From contig CBDESS010000001.1 in assembly GCA_965242605.1 (NCBI GenBank), positions 620,001 through 684,000 of the forward strand: a DNA stretch of 64,000 nucleotides. Direction: 5' to 3'. Shown piece after piece: positions 58,038-64,000 of this stretch. Under the pieces are notes generated by a model. It ran no database searches, was not told where the DNA came from, and was given only the letters and a program-made list of their open reading frames with translations. Position numbers and translations under genes: made by a program. The stretch is from JAAXHF01 sp965242605. Its GTDB lineage: Bacteria; Desulfobacterota; Binatia; Bin18. The number at the start of each line of letters is the position of its first letter. Position 1 is the stretch's first letter.

Positions 58038-59822
58038 ATGAGTTATCTCGTCCTCGCCCGCAAGTGGCGGCCCCAGACCTTTGACCAGGTGGTCGGCCAG
58101 GAGCATGTGACCCGGACCCTCCAGAACGCGATCCAGAGCGGCCGCATCGCCCACGCCTTTTTGTTTACCGGCCCGCGCGGGGTCGGCAAGACCACCATAG
58201 CCCGGCTGCTGGCCAAGGCGCTGAACTGTGAGGGCGGGCCAACGCCCCAGCCGTGCAACAGTTGCAGCAACTGCGCCGAGATTACCGCCGGCAGCTCGAT
58301 CGACGTGCTGGAGATTGACGGGGCGTCGCATACCGGGGTTGACCACGCCCGCGACATTACCGAGGGCGTCCAATACCGGCCGGCCAAGAGCCGTTTTCGG
58401 GTCGTCATTATCGACGAAGTCCACATGCTGTCGAATGCGGCCTTTAACGCCCTGCTCAAAACCCTGGAAGAGCCGCCGGCCCACGTCAAGTTCATCTTTG
58501 CCACCACCGAGGTCCAGAAAATTCTGGCCACGATTGTGTCGCGCTGTCAGCGCTACGATTTCAGGCGGATTTCGCTGCGTGACCTCATCAAGCAACTGAC
58601 CGCTCTGGCCGATCACGAACAGTTCGTGTGCGATGAGGTCGGCCTGTCCCTCATCGCGCGCGAGGCCGATGGCAGCCTGCGCGATGCCGAGTCCTTGCTT
58701 GAGCAGGTCGTGACCTGGGGTGACGGTCAGGTCAACGCCCAAACCGTCCGCCAGGCGCTCGGGGTCGCCGACCGTCAGGTTCTGTTTGAGATCGTCGGCG
58801 CGATCCTGGCCCATGACCCGGCCCGGGCGCTGCGCGTTGCCGGGGATCTGTACGAGTACGGCTATGATCCGCGGCGGCTGTGCCGCGACCTGCTGGAACA
58901 CTTTCATCATCTGGTCATTGCCAAGGTGTGCAACGACCCGGCTGTGCTGGCCGATTTGCCCGACCACGAGATCAAGGCGGTCCAGGACCAGGCCGCCAAA
59001 TGCTCGCTCGAAGACCTCCAGCGGTCTTTCAAGCTGCTGCTCCAGGCCGAAGAAGACATCAACCGGACCGCCTATACCCAGTTGGCGGTTGAAATGAGCC
59101 TGGTCAAGCTGGCCAGCCAGCCGCCGGTCGTACCAATTGACGAGGCCCTGGCCCAGCTTCAGGCCCTGCGCAAGCAGTTCGGCCCGGGCCAAGCGCAAGC
59201 TCCGCCTCCACCCCCGGCCTCCGAGCCGGGCCGCCCGCCGCGGCCTGCAGCCCGGGCGTCAACACCTGCCCCCGACAGTCCGCCGCCGCCCGACCCGGCC
59301 CCTCCCCATCTCCAGCCGGTTCCAGACCCCACGCCGAGCGACACCGGACAGGACGCCTGGGAGCGCCTGTTGGCCGCAGTCCAAAAGGATAAGCTGTCGC
59401 TGTTTTTTGCCCTCAAGTCGGGCCAGCTCCACGACCTCAACCAGACCGCGCTGACCATTCGGGTGAACAAAGAGCCGTACTTCAAGGAACTGACGCGCAA
59501 AGAGAACCACGCAATTGTAGAAGAAGCCGCAGGCCGGGTATTTGGCCGGCCACTGCGGGTCGAGGTGAGCAAGGACAGCCGGCCGAGGCCGGCGGCCTCC
59601 GAGAGGGAACGCGACTACGACCGGCCATCGTCGCGTTCCCTCTCATCCCAAAACGGCGCGGCCGGCAACTCGGGCGAGGCACCCCCTCCCCCTGACCCCC
59701 TCCCCGGGGGAGCGGGAAGGTCCAGCCTGACGGACAAGGACGAAGACCCCCTGGTCCCAACCGTTCTCGAAGTGCTGGGCGGCGAGGTCCAGAGCAGCCG
59801 CATCCGCGGCGGCAAGGCATAA
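58038..59822 (+). CDS. dnaX: DNA polymerase III subunit gamma/tau
   Basis: 594 residues from the ATG at 58038 (MSYLVLARKWRPQTFDQVVGQEHV); a TTG 9 bases upstream is also in frame. Walker A GPRGVGKTT is near residue 45, the zinc-binding cysteines are in NCEGGPTPQPCNSCSNCAEI, and Walker B with sensor is in VVIIDEVHMLSNAAFNALLKTLEEPP. Domain IV onward is proline-rich (APPPPPASEPGRPP, SPPPPDPAPP) and the final part binds polymerase. It loads the beta clamp. It is followed by ybaB and recR, a common arrangement. Confidence 0.95.
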   Translation: MSYLVLARKWRPQTFDQVVGQEHVTRTLQNAIQSGRIAHAFLFTGPRGVGKTTIARLLAKALNCEGGPTPQPCNSCSNCAEITAGSSIDVLEIDGASHTGVDHARDITEGVQYRPAKSRFRVVIIDEVHMLSNAAFNALLKTLEEPPAHVKFIFATTEVQKILATIVSRCQRYDFRRISLRDLIKQLTALADHEQFVCDEVGLSLIAREADGSLRDAESLLEQVVTWGDGQVNAQTVRQALGVADRQVLFEIVGAILAHDPARALRVAGDLYEYGYDPRRLCRDLLEHFHHLVIAKVCNDPAVLADLPDHEIKAVQDQAAKCSLEDLQRSFKLLLQAEEDINRTAYTQLAVEMSLVKLASQPPVVPIDEALAQLQALRKQFGPGQAQAPPPPPASEPGRPPRPAARASTPAPDSPPPPDPAPPHLQPVPDPTPSDTGQDAWERLLAAVQKDKLSLFFALKSGQLHDLNQTALTIRVNKEPYFKELTRKENHAIVEEAAGRVFGRPLRVEVSKDSRPRPAASERERDYDRPSSRSLSSQNGAAGNSGEAPPPPDPLPGGAGRSSLTDKDEDPLVPTVLEVLGGEVQSSRIRGGKA

Positions 59823-59877
59823 ACAAGTTAACGATCATGACCAGCCAGCCAATCGTTCACCTGTGACAGGAGTCAGT

Positions 59878-60204
59878 ATGGCAGATTTCAACATTGGCGA
59901 CATTATGAAACACGCCCAGCAGCTTCAGAGCCAGCTCAGCCAAGTTCAGGAACAGGCCGCCAAAAAGACCGTCACTGCCACCGCCGGCGGCAGCATGGTC
60001 AGTGCCGAGGTCAACGGCGGGCTGGAACTGGTATCGCTGACCATTGACCCGGTGCTGTTCGACGGCGACCAGGTAGACGCAGAGATGATTCAAGACCTCG
60101 TTATTGCCGCGGTCAACCAGGGCATCAGCCGAGCCAAAAAGATGATGGCCGATGAGGTCGGCAAGCTGACCGGCGGGCTTAAAATTCCCGGTCTGACCCC
60201 ATGA
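59878..60204 (+). CDS. ybaB: YbaB/EbfC family nucleoid-associated protein
   Basis: 108 residues from the ATG at 59878, with GACAGGAG upstream. The N-terminal helix (NIGDIMKHAQQLQSQLSQVQEQAAKKTVTATAGGSMVSAEVNGGLELVSLTID) and DLVIAAVNQGISRAKKMMADEVGKLTGGL are the conserved parts of this dimeric DNA-binding family. The ATG of recR overlaps its stop (ATGA). It is usually co-transcribed with dnaX and recR. Confidence 0.95.
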   Translation: MADFNIGDIMKHAQQLQSQLSQVQEQAAKKTVTATAGGSMVSAEVNGGLELVSLTIDPVLFDGDQVDAEMIQDLVIAAVNQGISRAKKMMADEVGKLTGGLKIPGLTP

Positions 60205-60797
60205 ACCTCACCCCATCTTTGGCCCGTCTGGTAGACCAGCTCGGCCGGCTGCCCGGCATTGGCGAAAAAACCGCCACCCGCCTTGCCCTGTTCATCCTGA
60301 ACGCCGACCGCGACTATGCCGAGGCGCTCGCCGAAGCGGTCTGGGCGGTCAAGACCGAAACGACCCTGTGCCGGGAATGCTTCGGCTTGGCCGAAGGCGA
60401 GCGCTGCGCCATCTGTCTTGACCCCAAACGCAACGACGACGCGCTGTGTGTCGTTGAGGAGCCGGCCGACCTCCTCGCGCTCGAGAAAGTCCACGAGTAC
60501 CGCGGCCGCTACCACGTTCTGCACGGCGTCCTGTCGCCCCTCGACGGCATCGGCCCCGACGAACTCAAGATCACCCCCCTGCTTGAGCGGCTGCGTCACG
60601 CGCCAACCCGGGAAGTCATCATCGCCACCAATCCGACCACCGAGGGCGAAGCCACCGCCCTGTATCTGGCAAAGGTGATCAAACCGCTCGGGCCGCGGGT
60701 CAGCCGCATCGCCCGCGGTATCCCAATGGGCGGCGATGTTGAATACACCGATGTCGTGACCCTGGGCCGTGCCCTCGAAGGCCGCCGCGAGATGTAA
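60201..60797 (+). CDS. recR: Recombination protein RecR
   Basis: 198 residues. LVDQLGRLPGIGEKTATRLALFIL is the helix-hairpin-helix region. The zinc site is formed by cysteines in LCRECFGLAEGERCAIC. The Toprim domain starts with DALCVVEEPADLLALEKV and ends with ARGIPMGGDVEYTDVVTLGRALEGR. It works with RecF and RecO in gap repair. Confidence 0.96.
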   Translation: MNLTPSLARLVDQLGRLPGIGEKTATRLALFILNADRDYAEALAEAVWAVKTETTLCRECFGLAEGERCAICLDPKRNDDALCVVEEPADLLALEKVHEYRGRYHVLHGVLSPLDGIGPDELKITPLLERLRHAPTREVIIATNPTTEGEATALYLAKVIKPLGPRVSRIARGIPMGGDVEYTDVVTLGRALEGRREM

Positions 60798-60882
60798 CTG
60801 GCCACACCTTTACACCTGCCCCGGCCTTTGCTACAAAACTGTATCCGTGGCGCGGCAATCGCGTCGGCATCCAACGCGGCGA

Positions 60883-60958
60883 TCCTCGGTAGCTCAACCG
60901 GCAGAGCAATCGGCTGTTAACCGATGGGTTGTAGGTTCGAATCCTACCCGAGGAGCCA
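60883..60958 (+). tRNA. tRNA-Asn (anticodon GTT), CCA encoded
   Basis: Acceptor TCCTCGG (60883-60889) pairs with CCGAGGA (60948-60954), followed by G and CCA. Anticodon stem-loop CGGCTGTTAACCG has GTT. T-loop GGTTCGAATCC. It lies 43 bases upstream of the CRISPR array. Confidence 0.96.
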
Positions 60959-61001
60959 GACCTCTCCGCCCGCCACCCCTCGTCATCCGCATGGCCCTCA
61001 A

Positions 61002-61776
61002 GTCTGGTTGACCCCGCCGTTTCCAAGTCGTTATACTCATCACACGCCAGGGGCTCCGGCTGGGCAGCGTCTGGTTGACCCCGCCGTTTCCAAGTCGTTA
61101 TACTCATCTCCGACAGCTAACCCCGTGACCGAGCCGTCTGGTTGACCCCGCCGTTTCCAAGTCGTTATACTCCAGCCTGGCCGGCCGCGGAGCGAGTTGC
61201 CGCGTCTGGTTGACCCCGCCGTTTCCAAGTCGTTATACTCCCAGTCACGAGCGCGGAGGGCTTTGCAGGCGTCTGGTTGACCCCGCCGTTTCCAAGTCGT
61301 TATACTCTTCGGTCAAGCTGCCGATATACAGGTCCCTGTCTGGTTGACCCCGCCGTTTCCAAGTCGTTATACTCGTCATCCCGCCAGGAGCGAGGCTTTT
61401 GAGCGTCTGGTTGACCCCGCCGTTTCCAAGTCGTTATACTCAACCCCACCTGGAGGGAGTTGCCGGGCGGAGTCTGGTTGACCCCGCCGTTTCCAAGTCG
61501 TTATACTCGTCATCCCGCCAGGAGCGAGGCTTTTGAGCGTCTGGTTGACCCCGCCGTTTCCAAGTCGTTATACTCAACCCCACCTGGAGGGAGTTGCCGG
61601 GCGGAGTCTGGTTGACCCCGCCGTTTCCAAGTCGTTATACTCGACTTCATGGACGAGACCCGCGAGAGGCTTGTCTGGTTGACCCCGCCGTTTCCAAGTC
61701 GTTATACTCAACGGAAGTGCTGGACAAAGCCATCTTGGAGTCTGGTTGACCCCGCCGTTTCCAAGTCGTTATACTC
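61002..61776 (+). CRISPR. CRISPR array, 12 repeats of 37 bases, 11 spacers (type II)
   Basis: Repeats start at 61002, 61069, 61136, 61204, 61271, 61338, 61405, 61472, 61539, 61606, 61673 and 61740, all identical over 37 bases (beginning GTCTGGTTGACCCCGCCG, ending AAGTCGTTATACTC). Spacers are 30 bases, one is 31. Long repeats with 30-base spacers next to cas9-cas1-cas2 indicate type II, most likely II-C. Positions 7-12 (TTGACC) and 31-36 (TATACT) of each repeat form a sigma70 promoter with an 18-base spacer, pointing into the following spacer. Spacers 6 and 7 recur as 8 and 9. Transcription on the plus strand is supported by the terminator that follows the last repeat. Confidence 0.96.
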
Positions 61777-61814
61777 AAGCCGCACGGAAACTCCCGTGCG
61801 GCTTGAGTTTTTTT
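61774..61814 (+). terminator. Strong terminator at the array end
   Basis: CTCAAGCCGCACGG (61774-61787) pairs perfectly with CCGTGCGGCTTGAG (61794-61807), 14 base pairs, loop AAACTC, then seven T. The first three bases belong to the last CRISPR repeat. Confidence 0.92.
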
Positions 61815-61843
61815 GATTTTGAAGGCGGTGGCACAACGTTCTC

Positions 61844-62149
61844 CTAGAGAAGAACCAGTTGGACAGGGCGTGGGCTTTCCTTACGCTTGCCCCCGTTCCA
61901 GATGGTCATCATCCGCCCCATCTGCTTCTCGGTAATCTGCAAAACCGACACATGGCCCTTCTCCGGGCACAGAGCGACGAGCCTGGCAAGCTCCCGCTCG
62001 CTCCGGTCGGGCGTGCCCACGAACTTGCGGTACACCGAGAACTGCATCATCTCATAGCCGCGTTTGCGGATGTCATTGTGAAACCGGGTGTATGCCTTCC
62101 GGCCTTCTGGGCTGGCGACAGGAAGGTCGTAGAAGACGAGCAGCCACAT
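61844..62149 (-). CDS. cas2: CRISPR-associated endonuclease Cas2
   Basis: 101 residues from the ATG at 62147-62149 (MWLLVFYDLPVASPEGRKAYTRFHNDIRKRG). The YDLP motif with the conserved metal-binding aspartate is at residues 8-11, and FSVYRKFVG with the second conserved strand follows. The longer open frame upstream overlaps cas1 and is not typical. It lies 22 bases after cas1. With Cas1 it forms the spacer integrase. Confidence 0.95.
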   Translation of the reverse strand: MWLLVFYDLPVASPEGRKAYTRFHNDIRKRGYEMMQFSVYRKFVGTPDRSERELARLVALCPEKGHVSVLQITEKQMGRMMTIWNGGKRKESPRPVQLVLL

Positions 62150-62171
62150 GTAACGCGGCCTTCCAGAAACT

Positions 62172-63074
62172 TCAGGAGAGGAACGGGCGGTCTGGATAGC
62201 GAACCCGTGTCTCGCGGCCGTCTTCAAGAAATTCTCGATACCCACGCACGACTTCCAGCACTGCCCGCTTGAGCGGCCCATCATTCGCAAATGGCTCTGA
62301 TATCGCCGACTTCACCGCTTTCTGGTCAATGCCGTCCCTCTCGCCTGCTCCGCGTGTCACCGCCGCATCCACGGTCGGGCGGAAAGGCTCCATCAGGTCG
62401 GAAGCAAGCGCCCAGGCGTTGGTGCGAGAGGCATGACCAAACCCCAGCGACGGGTCGCAGCCAAGCGCCACAAGCCCGCGCCCCACGGTTGCCAGCAGAA
62501 CGGCATACCCCCAGTTCAGCAACCCATTACGCGGGTCTTCCTGGTCCGAGCGCTTGAAATCACTGAACAGACCACGCCAATAGATCGCAGCCGCCTGAGC
62601 CTCAACTGTCTCCTGTCCATCCAGCCCTACATCGTCCGCCAGGCGTCGGACCCGCTGAGCGCCCCGCGCACCGACCTGTTCCAGGAGCGCCGCCTGTACC
62701 ATGATTTTCGCCCGCACGGTGCGCCGCCAGAGCCGGCGGGCAGCGACCTGCCCACGCAAAGCGCACGCTTGGATGCGGCGGACTTGTCCGGCGTTCCACC
62801 CCGCGCTGATCGGCAGAGACACAGAGACCGGGAGATGTTGCCGGCAAAAAATGACCGGGATACTGCGCTCACCGCAGGCCGCGAGCGCCGCGGTTGTCAC
62901 CGTCGCCCGCTCGGTTTCCAGCACAACCGCCAGCACGTCGCCGGACGGGAGCGTTACCCGGCCATCTCCATCGCGCTTTTCGATGACGAAGCTATTTGCC
63001 TCGAAGCGGATATGACACCGGCTGGATACCTCCAGGAGCCTTTCTGCGCCTGTGAAGTCGTCTGCCAAGGACAT
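62172..63074 (-). CDS. cas1: CRISPR-associated endonuclease Cas1 (type II)
   Basis: 300 residues, the usual type II length. ERLLEVSSRCHIRFEANSFVIEK and VLAVVLETERATVTTAALAACGERSIPVIFC form the N-terminal beta domain. The active site candidates are E in VEAQAAAIYW (about residue 157), H in GFGHASRTNAWALASDLMEPFRP and the acidic D/E in that same block. The ATG at 63072-63074 overlaps the cas9 end by 83 bases, more than usual; a start closer to SSRCHIRF would lessen it. Confidence 0.93.
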   Translation of the reverse strand: MSLADDFTGAERLLEVSSRCHIRFEANSFVIEKRDGDGRVTLPSGDVLAVVLETERATVTTAALAACGERSIPVIFCRQHLPVSVSLPISAGWNAGQVRRIQACALRGQVAARRLWRRTVRAKIMVQAALLEQVGARGAQRVRRLADDVGLDGQETVEAQAAAIYWRGLFSDFKRSDQEDPRNGLLNWGYAVLLATVGRGLVALGCDPSLGFGHASRTNAWALASDLMEPFRPTVDAAVTRGAGERDGIDQKAVKSAISEPFANDGPLKRAVLEVVRGYREFLEDGRETRVRYPDRPFLS

Positions 63075-64000
63075 CGATTGTCAACCTGGTGATATCGTTA
63101 TCAGGTGTGATTCGCCGCTTCTGTTCCTGTTTGCGGGCGGCTTCGTTCACTGGGTAGGCGATCAACTGCTTGTTAATATTCAGACCAGTCACGACAAACG
63201 CTTGTCCATCCTTGAGCACCGTATCTCCCCGACGGAAGATCGGGGAGCCTTTTCTGAATACGCTTGCGCGTTCCTCGGCATTCATCCGGGCGAACTCGGC
63301 GACCGAAATAACCTGCCGGTCTCCGGCCTTTGGCGCACCCACCACAGCGAACTTGCCTTCACTGTTGATGAACGCGCCCTTTTGACCGGACAGGGGGAGA
63401 GCTGTTCTGCGCTTGAGTGTTATGTTCCTGCCGCCTTCCCGGTTGCGGTAGTGAAGCTCAATCTTCCCGGCCAGATTGTCGGCACGATGCTTCTCTTTCG
63501 GCGTGGTCATCGGGAGGGCTTCGTAGCGGGCAAGAATCTCTTTCGCGCTGAGAACCGCATCACCGTCCGGGGCTACTCCTTCCTTGCGGAGCAGGCCGGT
63601 CAACTTCTTTCTCTTTTCCCACGCTGGCCGGAACGAGTAGATATTCTCTTTTCCAAACGCCCCGAGTCCGCCGCCCATCTTGTCGCCGGGGTTCCAGCGG
63701 TTGTCCGCACGATGGGCCGTGTGGATAGTCGGCAGCGTCTGTTCAAGCCGGGCGAGGTTGTCCTGAAAGTCCTTGAACAGCCCGGTACCGCCGGTGATGT
63801 GGCTCAAGGCTGTCTGTAAAGCGCGGGGGGTGTACAGTTCCTCATAGGCACACGCATGGGACAGCCGGGCGAAGGCAGCCCCGAGAACATGGCTGTCGAA
63901 ATGGGCCACCAGAAACGCATCAACCGCGTGGTTGCGGAGGTCGGAACGCTCCTTGTTGATGTCAAACATGCAGCGCAGCGCATGGACCGCCCACGCCTTG
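62992..64000 (-). CDS. cas9: CRISPR-associated endonuclease Cas9, C-terminal part
   Basis: About 335 residues visible; the frame is open to the right window edge. The RuvC-III motif is in DLRNHAVDAFLVA (H-x-x-D-A, near 63,925), followed by helical sequence and the PAM-interacting C-terminal domain (RRTALPLSGQKGAFI, KFAVVGAPKAGDRQVISVAEFARM, FRRGDTVLKDGQAFVVTGLNINKQLIAYP). The length after RuvC-III fits compact II-C type Cas9 proteins. The N-terminal RuvC-I, bridge helix and HNH domain lie outside the window, as presumably does the tracrRNA. The order cas9-cas1-cas2-array is the standard II-C layout. Confidence 0.93.
   Translation of the reverse strand, partial: KAWAVHALRCMFDINKERSDLRNHAVDAFLVAHFDSHVLGAAFARLSHACAYEELYTPRALQTALSHITGGTGLFKDFQDNLARLEQTLPTIHTAHRADNRWNPGDKMGGGLGAFGKENIYSFRPAWEKRKKLTGLLRKEGVAPDGDAVLSAKEILARYEALPMTTPKEKHRADNLAGKIELHYRNREGGRNITLKRRTALPLSGQKGAFINSEGKFAVVGAPKAGDRQVISVAEFARMNAEERASVFRKGSPIFRRGDTVLKDGQAFVVTGLNINKQLIAYPVNEAARKQEQKRRITPDNDITRLTIDVLGRRLHRRRKAPGGIQPVSYPLRGK

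Noticed and set aside
61040..61228. Small frames running through the CRISPR repeats
   Set aside because: They are repeats of the same translated repeat sequence and have no independent support.
61777..61843. tracrRNA between the array and cas2
   Set aside because: The segment is a perfect terminator hairpin plus a short spacer; no sequence complementary to the repeat was found.

Overview
The window comes from a GC-rich Gram-negative bacterium. Two TonB-dependent receptors and a beta-barrel protein imply an outer membrane. Complex I subunits, a P450 and flavin-dependent oxidases point to aerobic respiration. The density of luciferase-like (LLM) oxidoreductases, SDRs, CaiB-type CoA-transferases, acyl-CoA dehydrogenases and amidohydrolases, the GCATC-type palindromic repeats and several decayed small genes resemble uncultured Tectomicrobia (Entotheonella-like) or deltaproteobacterial genomes. 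That assignment is an inference with low to moderate confidence.

Layout. 1-4051 (minus): one-carbon operon folD-gcvT-gcvH-gcvPA-gcvPB, the last gene cut by the window edge. 4118-12744 (minus): two paralogous TonB receptors on either side of a large DUF1156-type DNA methyltransferase that is bracketed and interrupted by a palindromic repeat. 12826-31112: LLM oxidoreductase, an MFS exporter with a predicted leaderless mRNA, a repeat-rich gap, an N-acyl-D-amino-acid deacylase-like enzyme, peroxiredoxin, Amt, SDR, a double CaiB-type CoA-transferase, MaoC-like dehydratase, CYP51-like P450, a pair of acyl-CoA dehydrogenases and a second LLM enzyme. This stretch looks like a catabolic or lipid-modifying neighbourhood. 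31663-43810: SDR, a conserved protein paired with a UGSC-type selenoprotein read through an in-frame UGA, an outer-membrane barrel, amidohydrolases, LLM enzyme, a second deacylase-like enzyme, GST, MFS, nitroreductase and PdxH, with several degraded genes between them. 43968-47631 (plus): a compact overlapping operon of MoxR-type AAA ATPase, a GXGXG-repeat protein and a VWA protein. 48188-57656 (minus): complex I genes nuoA-C-D-E-H-J-K-L-M-N, with nuoB, F, G and I absent from the run. 57799-60958 (plus): tRNA-Ser, SRP RNA, dnaX, ybaB, recR, tRNA-Asn. 61002-64000: a type II CRISPR array of 12 repeats, then cas2, cas1 and the C-terminal third of cas9 on the minus strand.

The most interesting items are five. 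First, the UGSC selenoprotein with a bacterial SECIS-like hairpin and its upstream partner. Second, the CRISPR repeats, each of which contains a near-consensus sigma70 promoter, so every crRNA may have its own start. Third, the MoxR/GXGXG/VWA operon, whose ATPase carries a cysteine cluster. Fourth, the fragmented complex I operon. Fifth, the repeat-bracketed methyltransferase. Several small loci show decay: a higB-higA deletion fusion, a frameshifted YecR-like lipoprotein, a DUF2628 gene with a stop codon, an internally deleted amidohydrolase and scattered 3' ends of one gene family.
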